A stretch of DNA of 16,543 bases from JAFCDQ01 sp964571335 (lineage in GTDB: Archaea > Nanobdellota > Nanobdellia > Woesearchaeales > ARS49): contig CAZNAM010000014.1 in assembly GCA_964571335.1 (NCBI GenBank), positions 1 to 16,543 of the forward strand, in the 5' to 3' direction. Of the stretch, positions 5,547-11,614 are shown in pieces (positions within the stretch are counted from its first letter, which is position 1; every line of letters starts with the position of its first letter). Made by a program: the position numbers and the translations under genes. Below the pieces are notes generated by a model. It searched no databases. It was not told the DNA's origin and was given only the letters and a program-made list of their open reading frames with translations.

Positions 5547-6692
5547 TTATTTGATTTCAATAAACTTATAAACTAAATCAGTCACTCTTTCTGCTGCTTT
5601 GCCATCTGTTCTAAAACAAGAGGCTTGTTGAATTAATTCCTCTCTATAATCACTATCAATGTATGCTTGTCTAATCAATTCTTTACAATTTTTTTTAGTA
5701 TATCCGACAGAAATCATTCCATTTTCAGTTAGAATTGCAAAGTGATCTTTTCCCTGTAAATTTGGTTGTAAACTGATACAAGGTTTTCCCATATAAACTG
5801 CTTCAATCCCTAAAGTTGAAAATGGAGTTAATGTTGCCTCTGAAGCAAGAATTAATTTATGAGGGTGAATATCTTTACTTAATCTTATTCTTCTATCATT
5901 TTTTTTTTGTATATAATTATTTATGTCAAAAAAATCTTCTTCAGGAACACGTGGATGAAGTTTAACAACAAGAGCATATTTTTGACTTTTACATTCAGAT
6001 AATTCTCTTAAAACATCTTCAACTAATTTTAGATTATCTAAATCCCAAAAACCTAATTTGGATTTTTCTTTTTTCCAAGCACCAGCAACATAAAAGAATA
6101 AAACTTCACCACCTAAACCAATTTGTTGTCTTAAATTATTTTTTTCTTTTTCTGAGAATCTTTTTGCTTTAGCTTCTAAATTATCAAAATGAGGATTTCC
6201 TGTTATTATTAATCTATCTTTTTCAAATCCTTTTTCAAGCATATCTTTTTCAGCGTAATTATCCATAATAGCAATTTTATCAGGTAAAAATTTAAACTGC
6301 TCTTCTGAAAAAATATTATCAAAACTTGAAGAAATATTTTCCCAGTGATCTAGAACAGCTATTGAAAAAATTTTATTTTGTCTTCCAGCTAAAGTTATTG
6401 TTTGTTCAAGTACATCAATATTATTTTCATCTTGAATGCTTGTCCCTGTTAAAATCAAATTTGGTGATTCTTGTTTTAACAAATCATTCATAGATTCTAA
6501 AGAAACATCTTTTAAATCATAATCACTAATTCTTTTATATTTAATTTTTTGATTATCGAGAATTTCTTCAGAATATTGATGACCTATTGTAATAATATCA
6601 ACCTTTTTTTCTTGTTTTAATTTTTTTATAACAGGGATTATTGCATTGATTGCTCCAGTATGCCATGAAGTTGCTAATACTTTAGGTTTCAT
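5547..6692 (-). CDS. GT-B-fold glycosyltransferase-like protein
   Basis: A soluble 381-residue protein with two Rossmann-like halves. The N-terminal half starts KVLATSWHTGAINAIIPVIK (beta-loop-helix with a short glycine loop). The C-terminal half has TGNPHFD at about 165-171, VVKLHPRVPEE near residue 245, and TLTPFSTLGIEAVYMGKPCI near 290, which is the donor-binding S-x-x-x-EA-x-x-x-G-x-P pattern shared by UDP-GlcNAc 2-epimerases and CDP-glycerol glycerophosphotransferase-like enzymes. It may add a sugar or polyol phosphate to a surface glycan or lipid; the substrate cannot be read. A TTG at 6701 would add three residues, but the ATG at 6692 with TTTATAAATC (about 6716-6725) 27 bases upstream is the better start. 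It stands alone, without a sugar-biosynthesis cluster. Confidence 0.8.
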   Translation of the reverse strand: MKPKVLATSWHTGAINAIIPVIKKLKQEKKVDIITIGHQYSEEILDNQKIKYKRISDYDLKDVSLESMNDLLKQESPNLILTGTSIQDENNIDVLEQTITLAGRQNKIFSIAVLDHWENISSSFDNIFSEEQFKFLPDKIAIMDNYAEKDMLEKGFEKDRLIITGNPHFDNLEAKAKRFSEKEKNNLRQQIGLGGEVLFFYVAGAWKKEKSKLGFWDLDNLKLVEDVLRELSECKSQKYALVVKLHPRVPEEDFFDINNYIQKKNDRRIRLSKDIHPHKLILASEATLTPFSTLGIEAVYMGKPCISLQPNLQGKDHFAILTENGMISVGYTKKNCKELIRQAYIDSDYREELIQQASCFRTDGKAAERVTDLVYKFIEIK

Positions 6693-6865
6693 AAAAATCA
6701 AATCAGGGTGAGTGATTTATAAATCTTTTGGTGTGTTCACCACTTTTTAGTTAAAAATTATATTAATTGATTATTTTCAATAAAATCTTAATAAACATTA
6801 CTAAAAAAATTTATTCCAAATATTTAAATAGGCATTATCATTATCTTTTATTTAGGAATAAAAAA

Positions 6866-7042
6866 ATGAAAAATAAAAACATATTTTGCATCTTTGGAAT
6901 TTTACAAGCTATCACTTTAGGATTTATTGTCTTTTTTCTTTTACAATCCTCTACAATTGGTAAAGATACAAGAATCTTACTCAGCATTTTATTTCCTGTC
7001 TTCACATTGATTATTGAATATATAACTTATCAAAAAAAATGA
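6866..7042 (+). CDS. Two-TM microprotein, first of an overlapping pair
   Basis: A 58-residue membrane protein of unknown function: short basic start (MKNKN), hydrophobic segment 1 (about 6-24, IFCIFGILQAITLGFIVFF), a short GKDTR loop and hydrophobic segment 2 (about 36-52), ending in YQKK. The frame is open upstream to 6767, but AGGAAT (6854-6859) precedes the ATG at 6866 and a TATA-like ATATTTAAATAG (about 6817-6828) lies some 45 bases upstream, so the shorter form is chosen. Its TGA overlaps the ATG of the next gene (ATGA), which indicates translational coupling. Confidence 0.65.
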   Translation: MKNKNIFCIFGILQAITLGFIVFFLLQSSTIGKDTRILLSILFPVFTLIIEYITYQKK

Positions 7043-7215
7043 AAAAAAGAAAACCGAATCCAATTAAATTTGTGATAGGATTATTATTTGTATTAAGCAG
7101 TGTACTTTTTATGTTGTTAGATAAATCAGATAATACTCCTGTTTCTGTTAAAATATCTCTAGCAGTCATAGGAATTGCATTTATTGCAACATCAAAATAC
7201 AGACTTCTAAAATAA
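7039..7215 (+). CDS. Two-TM microprotein, second of the pair
   Basis: A 58-residue frame that starts in the ATGA overlap with the preceding gene and ends at the TAA at 7213-7215. The product has a basic start (MKKRKPNPIK), hydrophobic segment 1 (about 11-27, FVIGLLFVLSSVLFMLL), a loop DKSDNTPVSVK and hydrophobic segment 2 (about 39-50), ending in SKYRLLK. The same length and layout as its neighbour suggest a membrane heteromer or an old duplication, although sequence similarity between the two is not obvious. Function unknown. Confidence 0.65.
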   Translation: MKKRKPNPIKFVIGLLFVLSSVLFMLLDKSDNTPVSVKISLAVIGIAFIATSKYRLLK

Positions 7216-7234
7216 AAAACAACTATAAAAATAT

Positions 7235-8551
7235 TTATTTACTTAAACCTCTTGTTATTTTACAAGTCTTTGTATAAAGATCTCTGAAAATATTCTTTGG
7301 ATCAGTTTTATTCTTAATCTCATAATAATTCTTTTTATTCCAAATTTTCCAAAAATCTGATTCAGAATAATAATTATTAGAAATAAGAGTCTTAATCCCT
7401 CCAATCTTCATCAATTTATCTTCAAATATTTTATAATAATTTTTATTGTCCTTTTTTTTCATCCCATAAACAGCCAAATCCAAAAAAAGTTCATCTTTGG
7501 TTATATTAACAAAATCTTTGTCTATCCATTCATATTTTCTGACAACTTTATATGGTACACACCATAAAGGAAAATGACTTATTTCTTTTTGATACCATTC
7601 TAAAAAATTTGTGACTTTTGAAAAAGGTATAAATGTATCAATAGTAACAGGAATTTTTTTAGCGTGAATTAACCAATGAAACTTTTCAACAAATCTCAGA
7701 ACAGTGTTGGAATTTATGAACTTTCCAAATAATAGTCTACCTAAGAAAGATTTAGGAAATACATTAGTTACACCTTTATCATACCTAAAAAAATAATCTT
7801 TTATTTTTAGATAATCTTCTTTTCTTTGTTTTGTGCTTTTATAATAAATTCTCATCCAATCATAACTATGAGTGTATGGTACTTTATCTACAAAATTTGC
7901 TACGCTCAGCACATATTCTTTTGGAGAATGAATAATTCCATCCATAAAATCAACATCTTTAGTTTTATAATGCCTCCATATAGCTGATTTATAATCTTCA
8001 AGATTATTATATTTCTCATAAGTCACTTTCACAAATGGTTTAGAAGGTATTAGCCTGAACTTTAATTTTGAAATAATTCCCAAAGTCCCAAATGTACCAT
8101 GCACCATTTGAAATAATAAACTGTTTTCATTATCAGGAGTGCAAATTAATATATCACCTTTTGCAGTAATAATTTCATATTCAATACAATTATCATGAAA
8201 TCCTCCTCTTTTAAATGACATTGATTCTATTGAACAACCTGCAACTGCACCACCAATAGTTATAGTTTTTAATTCAGGTACAACAACAGGAACTAGATTA
8301 TATTTAAGCGTTGCATTAACTAAATCAATAAAAGTAACACCAGATTCTGCGATACAAATTCTTTTTTTTGGATCAATTTCAAGGATATCATTCAAATCAC
8401 TAATATCAATCTTCTCGTCAGAAAGTCTTTTATCATTTAATTTAGGAACTTCATGAGAAACAGCTTTTTTCTTTAATGACAAGGGTTTTGTTTTTTTATA
8501 TTCTTTTAATTGTTTAGCAATTCTATTAATTTTTTGTTCATGATTTAACAT
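7235..8551 (-). CDS. DHCR24-like FAD-linked oxidoreductase
   Basis: A 438-residue flavoenzyme of the PCMH/FAD_binding_4 type. The FAD domain spans about residues 48-170: ICIAESGVTFIDLV (66-79), VVVPELKTITIGGAVAG (89-105), CSIESMSFKRGGFHDN (106-121) and HGTFGTLGIISKLKFRLIP (151-169). The GG-x-x-x-G-x-IES-x-S-x-x-x-G pattern and the C-terminal FWKIWNKKNYYEIK segment match the delta(24)-sterol reductase (DHCR24/Diminuto) group and its bacterial homologs, rather than GlcD-type glycolate oxidases. The eukaryotic N-terminal membrane anchor is absent. Substrate unknown; a double bond in an isoprenoid chain is one possibility given archaeal lipids, but this is inference. The ATG at 8551 is preferred over a TTG at 8560. 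ATTTATAAAAC (about 8593-8603) is a promoter candidate. Confidence 0.85.
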   Translation of the reverse strand: MLNHEQKINRIAKQLKEYKKTKPLSLKKKAVSHEVPKLNDKRLSDEKIDISDLNDILEIDPKKRICIAESGVTFIDLVNATLKYNLVPVVVPELKTITIGGAVAGCSIESMSFKRGGFHDNCIEYEIITAKGDILICTPDNENSLLFQMVHGTFGTLGIISKLKFRLIPSKPFVKVTYEKYNNLEDYKSAIWRHYKTKDVDFMDGIIHSPKEYVLSVANFVDKVPYTHSYDWMRIYYKSTKQRKEDYLKIKDYFFRYDKGVTNVFPKSFLGRLLFGKFINSNTVLRFVEKFHWLIHAKKIPVTIDTFIPFSKVTNFLEWYQKEISHFPLWCVPYKVVRKYEWIDKDFVNITKDELFLDLAVYGMKKKDNKNYYKIFEDKLMKIGGIKTLISNNYYSESDFWKIWNKKNYYEIKNKTDPKNIFRDLYTKTCKITRGLSK

Positions 8552-8637
8552 ATTTTTCAACTCTATTTTTAATTAGAAATTGTTATTCAGTTTTATAAAT
8601 ATTCCTGTAATATTTTGTTTTCTTAATAAAAAAATAA

Positions 8638-8898
8638 TTATTTTTTACTAAACATACTTTTAGTAACAGAAACAATCCATTTCCAATGTAAAATCAGATG
8701 TATTAATACAAGCAAACCCATCAGCAGACCACTCCAATCATGCAATAAAGTGATTGTTTGAGAATTTAATTTATTGCTTGTTGTGGTTCCTAAAAATTTT
8801 GAAAATCCTGGAAATTTAAATATGCCGGTAAGGAATACTAACAAAAAAGACAAAGCTAAACCTACATCAACCCAATAATTTAGTTTTGTTTTATTCAT
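8638..8898 (-). CDS. DUF4405-like histidine-bearing membrane protein
   Basis: An 86-residue protein with two strong membrane segments (about 9-27 and 55-77). The segment LLHDWSGLLMGLLVLIHLIL with the following HWKW places histidines at H53, H67 and H71, in the pattern of DUF4405 proteins, which resemble a piece of the b-type cytochrome fold. Heme or metal binding is therefore possible, not shown. The N-terminus TKLNYWVDVGLALSFLLVFL also fits the family. Its ATG overlaps the stop of the upstream TM+SHOCT gene (ATGA), so the two are translationally coupled. It is the third gene of the minus-strand unit that starts at 9653. Confidence 0.8.
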   Translation of the reverse strand: MNKTKLNYWVDVGLALSFLLVFLTGIFKFPGFSKFLGTTTSNKLNSQTITLLHDWSGLLMGLLVLIHLILHWKWIVSVTKSMFSKK

Positions 8899-9092
8899 TT
8901 TTCTTCCTCTGAATCAAAAAATTTAATTAACTGATTGTATTCTTTCTTAGATATTTCACCAGAAGCTAATCTGCCATCTAATATTTTTTTAGGATCTTTG
9001 TTTTTTCTAATAAGATACAATATCAACATAATTGTAACTATGAAAAACAAAATTTGTGCTCCAAGCACATATAAAAATCCAAGTCCTGCCAT
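8895..9092 (-). CDS. TM + SHOCT domain protein
   Basis: A 65-residue protein with one N-terminal membrane segment (about 3-26, LGFLYVLGAQILFFIVTIML) followed by a cytoplasmic SHOCT domain (ILDGRLASGEISKKEYNQLI, about 37-56; usual form L-x-x-R-x-A-x-GEI-x-x-EEY). SHOCT domains mediate oligomerisation in short membrane proteins. The frame extends to a TTG at 9107, but that codon overlaps the GGAGGT ribosome binding site (9101-9106), which lies ideally before the ATG at 9092. It overlaps the next gene by ATGA. A hairpin with a T9 tract lies just upstream. Confidence 0.85.
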   Translation of the reverse strand: MAGLGFLYVLGAQILFFIVTIMLILYLIRKNKDPKKILDGRLASGEISKKEYNQLIKFFDSEEEK

Positions 9093-9112
9093 TTTAATTA
9101 CCTCCAAAAATT

Positions 9113-9140
9113 AAAAAAAAAGGAAGAATTAATTCCTTCC
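9113..9140 (-). terminator. Hairpin plus T9 tract between first and second gene of the unit
   Basis: On the minus strand GGAAG (9140-9136), loop GAATTAATT and CTTCC (9126-9122) form a short hairpin that includes the stop codon of the secreted-protein gene, followed at once by nine T (9121-9113). The next gene's GGAGGT begins only seven bases later. This looks like a partial terminator that lets more of the first gene be made than of the following two. Hairpin plus T tract is the bacterial form; in archaea the T tract alone may suffice. Confidence 0.6.
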
Positions 9141-9653
9141 TCTTCCTTGCATTGAACCTATGTTGTCACAGTTTCCATCGTTGTCTGCATCAACAAAGTT
9201 GTTTTGCTGCATTCTTTGACCTTGGCCTTGATTCATTCCTCTACCAAAACCAGTTCCATCTCTTGGACCATTTCCATTGTTTAATCCAAGTTCAGCTCTT
9301 AATGCAGCTGCTGTTTCATAATCTCCATTTTGTCCTGCTTCATGTGCCTGAACAAATATATGGAAATTACTTTCAGTTACAACATCCACAACTCTTGGGT
9401 TTCTTTCGTTTTCAGTCATCAAAGCAACCCATGCATTATAATCACCTATATCAAATGCGTTTTCCATTGCTTCATGTCTTTCTTCTGTGTAGTTTGGACC
9501 ATTCACAGAATAGTCTCCTCTGTAAGCATTCACTAGGCTTGTTGAAAATACCAATCCAACAACCAAAAATGCCAACAGGCCAAATATAGTTGTTTTCGCA
9601 GAAACCTTTGGTTTCTGGGACACAAAAAATTCTTTATTTTTTCGTGTTTTCAT
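9129..9653 (-). CDS. Secreted/anchored protein with Asp-rich calcium-loop tail
   Basis: A 174-residue protein. A basic N-terminus (MKTRKNKEFF) and one hydrophobic segment (about 21-42, TTIFGLLAFLVVGLVFSTSL, then VNA-YRG) act as signal peptide or anchor. The exported part has a helical domain (about 55-124) with YTEERHEAMENAF, DYNAWVALM, SNFHIFVQAHEAG and ETAAALRAELGL; then a Gly/Asn/Gln-rich linker (NGNGPRDGTGFGRGMNQGQG); then VDADNDGNCDN (153-163), a DxDxDGxxD-type calcium or metal loop, and an RGRN end. I do not know a function. The start is the ATG at 9653, with AGGAGGT at 9661-9667; an earlier in-frame start would run over that site. It is the first gene of the unit with the SHOCT and DUF4405 genes and faces a membrane-bound regulator. 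Confidence 0.8.
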   Translation of the reverse strand: MKTRKNKEFFVSQKPKVSAKTTIFGLLAFLVVGLVFSTSLVNAYRGDYSVNGPNYTEERHEAMENAFDIGDYNAWVALMTENERNPRVVDVVTESNFHIFVQAHEAGQNGDYETAAALRAELGLNNGNGPRDGTGFGRGMNQGQGQRMQQNNFVDADNDGNCDNIGSMQGRGRN

Positions 9654-9679
9654 TTGTTTTACCTCCTGTCGAAATCTTT

Positions 9680-9702
9680 GTTTCAACATAGGATATTATA
9701 TG
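9680..9702 (-). promoter_or_regulatory. Promoter of the secreted-protein unit with overlapping half-site
   Basis: On the minus strand the TATA-like CATATAATATCC (9702-9691) would direct transcription from about 9672. A TGAAAC half-site (9685-9680 on this strand) lies between box and start point. The resulting short leader carries AGGAGGT before the ATG at 9653. Confidence 0.55.
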
Positions 9703-9704
9703 GA

Positions 9705-9776
9705 TGAAACTATACATATTAATTGTTGAAACTATTGAAATAATGCTGAAACTGAGTTTCAAAATAAAGAAACTAT
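9705..9776. promoter_or_regulatory. Helically phased array of TGAAACT half-sites (operator/activator region)
   Basis: Four direct half-sites stand at 9705 (TGAAACTAT), 9727 (TGAAACTAT), 9747 (TGAAACT) and 9768 (AGAAACTAT). Their spacings are 22, 20 and 21 bases, that is two helical turns each. The third forms a perfect dyad with an inverted copy: TGAAACT, G, AGTTTCA (9747-9761). A weaker TGAAATAAT is at 9736. The array fills the space between the two divergent TATA boxes (9691-9702 and 9784-9791). The most likely binder is the winged-helix regulator encoded at 9814. Confidence 0.7.
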
Positions 9777-9783
9777 CATAAAA

Positions 9784-9791
9784 TTTATAAA
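9784..9791 (+). promoter_or_regulatory. TATA box of the membrane-bound regulator gene
   Basis: TTTATAAA lies 26 bases (centre to ATG) before the start at 9814, so the regulator message is predicted to be leaderless. The last half-site of the phased array ends eight bases upstream. Confidence 0.6.
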
Positions 9792-9813
9792 GAAAATAGT
9801 CAATAAATTTCTT

Positions 9814-10365
9814 ATGGTGAAAAACAACAGAAAAATAATGCTTGGAATTGGCATAATCATATCATTTGCTCTGCTTATAATATCAATCAGCTTATACTTT
9901 AATTATCAGCATAACTTAAGGCAGGAATCAAAATTAGATCCAACTGCTGTTGAAGGCATGACAAAAGAAGAGATAATGCAATTTTTAGAAGAAAGGAGAG
10001 ACACAGAGCCAATATTTCATAGTTTTTATGTAATTCCATTCATCGCTTTTATTGGATTATTAGTAGGAACAATAGTCTATTATATAATGTCAGATAAGAT
10101 AATCCAAAAAGAACATACACTTGAGAAAAATACAAAAATAATTCTTAATTTTCTTACAGCTCAAGAAAAGAAAGTTATTGAAACACTCATGGAAAATGAT
10201 GGTAAAGTACAGCAATATGAATTATCTCATCTTCCTAATTTGAATAAATTAAAAACACACAGAATACTTATCAATCTTGAACAAAAAGGAGTAATACATA
10301 AAGAAAAACTTGGAAAGATAAACAAGATTGTTTTGAATAAAGAATTATATGAGGTTTTGAAATGA
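9814..10365 (+). CDS. Membrane-anchored winged-helix transcriptional regulator
   Basis: A 183-residue protein with two membrane segments (about 8-28, IMLGIGIIISFALLIISISL, and about 69-91, FYVIPFIAFIGLLVGTIVYY), an external loop of about 40 acidic residues between them (SKLDPTAVEGMTKEEIMQFL and onward), and a cytoplasmic C-terminal part. Residues 113-183 form a MarR-like or DUF7343-like winged helix: LTAQEKKVIETLMENDGKVQ, ELSHLPNLNKLKTHRILINL (recognition helix region), KGVIHKEKLGKINKIVLN (wing). The layout indicates a one-component sensor that reads the cell surface and binds DNA directly. The divergent array of TGAAACT sites is its probable target. Its TGA overlaps the ATG of the next gene. 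Confidence 0.85.
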   Translation: MVKNNRKIMLGIGIIISFALLIISISLYFNYQHNLRQESKLDPTAVEGMTKEEIMQFLEERRDTEPIFHSFYVIPFIAFIGLLVGTIVYYIMSDKIIQKEHTLEKNTKIILNFLTAQEKKVIETLMENDGKVQQYELSHLPNLNKLKTHRILINLEQKGVIHKEKLGKINKIVLNKELYEVLK

Positions 10366-10532
10366 ACAATAAAAATATGGGTGTATTATTGATTATTGCA
10401 GTTGCTTTAGGTTTATTTGCTTTTTCTTCAGTAAGTATTTTTGTGAATGGTTTTAAGATGTATAAGATATATCCATTACTTCTTGGCTTTGTTAATTTAG
10501 TTGCTGTTTATTATTTATACAAGAAAAAATAA
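10362..10532 (+). CDS. Two-TM microprotein coupled to the membrane regulator
   Basis: A 56-residue frame starting in an ATGA overlap with the regulator gene and ending at the TAA at 10530-10532. It has two hydrophobic segments (about 7-28, GVLLIIAVALGLFAFSSVSI, and about 36-53, IYPLLLGFVNLVAVYYLY) joined by a short FVNGFKMYK loop, and a YKKK tail. Translational coupling suggests it acts with the regulator, perhaps as a membrane partner that sets its activity; this is inference. The gene ends two bases from the stop of the convergent permease gene. Confidence 0.7.
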   Translation: MNNKNMGVLLIIAVALGLFAFSSVSIFVNGFKMYKIYPLLLGFVNLVAVYYLYKKK

Positions 10533-10534
10533 TT

Positions 10535-11491
10535 TCATAATACTGCCTGAAGGACATTATACAAATAACCTGTCAGGATTATTGCTAATGCTACAACACC
10601 AAAAAATATTGCTATCAATCTTAATTTCATAGCTCTTCTTAATATAACTGCTTCAGGAAAACTTAAAGCAGCAGTTGCCATCATAAAAGCCAGAGCAGTA
10701 CCTAAAGGAACACCTTTCTGAAACAAAACAACTGCGATAGGAATAATCGCTGCACAACTACCATACATAGGAACACCTAAAATTACAGCAAGAGGAACCG
10801 CAAACAATCCTCCTTTGTTAACAATTGATTGAATCACTTCTGCTGGAATATAATTATGAATAACTGCGCCAATACCAACACCTGCTAAAATCCAGATCCA
10901 CAATTTCTTAACTATTGATTTTGCTTCATTCAAACCAAACAAAAATCTTTTACTGATTTTGTTGTATCTTGTCTCTTTTTCAGAAACTTTATTCTTGAAC
11001 AAATCTTTTTCTAAATATTTTTCAAGCTTCATCTTTCCAAGAATAATTCCTGAAATAACTCCAATAAGTATTCCGCTTATAATATATGCAATTGTTATTT
11101 TCCATCCAAAAAAACCAAGCATTAAGACAACCAGATATTCATTGACTAAAGGAGATGTTATCAAAAAAGAAAAAGTGACTCCTAAAGGAATACCTGCCTC
11201 TAAAAAACTAATAAATAAAGGAATAGATGAACAGGAACAAAAAGGAGTTATTGCTCCAAATAAAGATGCCATCAAATTACCTAAACCATATTTTTTTTTG
11301 CTAATCCATTTTTTTATTTTTTCCTGAGAAACATAAGTTCTTAAAAATCCAATCAAAAAAATCATCACAAACAATAATAAAAGTATTTTAATAGAATCAT
11401 AAATAAAAAAATTAAGAGATTCAACCCATTTTAATCCTGAATTTAATCCTATCAAAGAATATAAAATCCAATTAATTAAAGTATCTAGCAT
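10535..11491 (-). CDS. ArsP/DUF318-family permease
   Basis: A 318-residue membrane protein of the two-repeat permease family that includes ArsP (methylarsenite efflux) and YraQ. Repeat 1 holds FGAITPFCSCSSIPLFISFL (about 78-97) with C85 and C87, then an EAGIPLG-x(3)-F-x-x-x-SPL segment (98-115); repeat 2 holds GVPMYGSCAAIIPIAVVLFQ (about 239-258) with C246, followed by KGVPLGTALAFMMATAALS. About eight to nine membrane segments are visible, with a basic cytoplasmic loop near 153-190. The TPFCSCS cysteines are conserved in ArsP, where thiols contact the metalloid. The substrate here is not known. Its ATG overlaps the 3' end of a CCC-x4-C peptide gene by seven bases, so the two are made together. 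Confidence 0.88.
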   Translation of the reverse strand: MLDTLINWILYSLIGLNSGLKWVESLNFFIYDSIKILLLLFVMIFLIGFLRTYVSQEKIKKWISKKKYGLGNLMASLFGAITPFCSCSSIPLFISFLEAGIPLGVTFSFLITSPLVNEYLVVLMLGFFGWKITIAYIISGILIGVISGIILGKMKLEKYLEKDLFKNKVSEKETRYNKISKRFLFGLNEAKSIVKKLWIWILAGVGIGAVIHNYIPAEVIQSIVNKGGLFAVPLAVILGVPMYGSCAAIIPIAVVLFQKGVPLGTALAFMMATAALSFPEAVILRRAMKLRLIAIFFGVVALAIILTGYLYNVLQAVL

Positions 11492-11589
11492 TTTTTGTTT
11501 TTACAGCAACATTTCTTTTCTTTTGACTTAACTTCAAGTTTCTTGTCAAGCTTGTCAATTAATTTTCCTAAAAAGCTCTTTTTTTTCAT
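11485..11589 (-). CDS. 34-residue Cys-rich peptide (CCC-x4-C tail)
   Basis: A 34-residue frame from the ATG at 11589 to the TAG at 11485-11487. A GGAG site (11597-11600) lies seven bases before the ATG. The product has an amphipathic basic helix (MKKKSFLGKLIDKLDKKLEV) and a C-terminal KKCCCKNKKC with four cysteines. The stop lies inside the start of the permease gene (seven-base overlap), so it is tightly linked to the permease. A soft-metal or metalloid carrier that hands its load to the permease cysteines is a natural guess; it is inference. Small Cys-tailed peptides next to this permease family occur, from memory, in other archaea. Confidence 0.75.
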   Translation of the reverse strand: MKKKSFLGKLIDKLDKKLEVKSKEKKCCCKNKKC

Positions 11590-11614
11590 TTCAATTCTCC
11601 AAAAATTCAAAAAA

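Noticed and set aside
9152..9589. Open frame of 145 codons on the plus strand
   Set aside because: It is antisense to the secreted-protein gene, is rich in His, Cys, Leu and Phe as expected from the opposite strand, and has no start signals.
10959..11327. Open frame of 122 codons antisense to the permease gene
   Set aside because: Shadow of a conserved coding region; no start signals.
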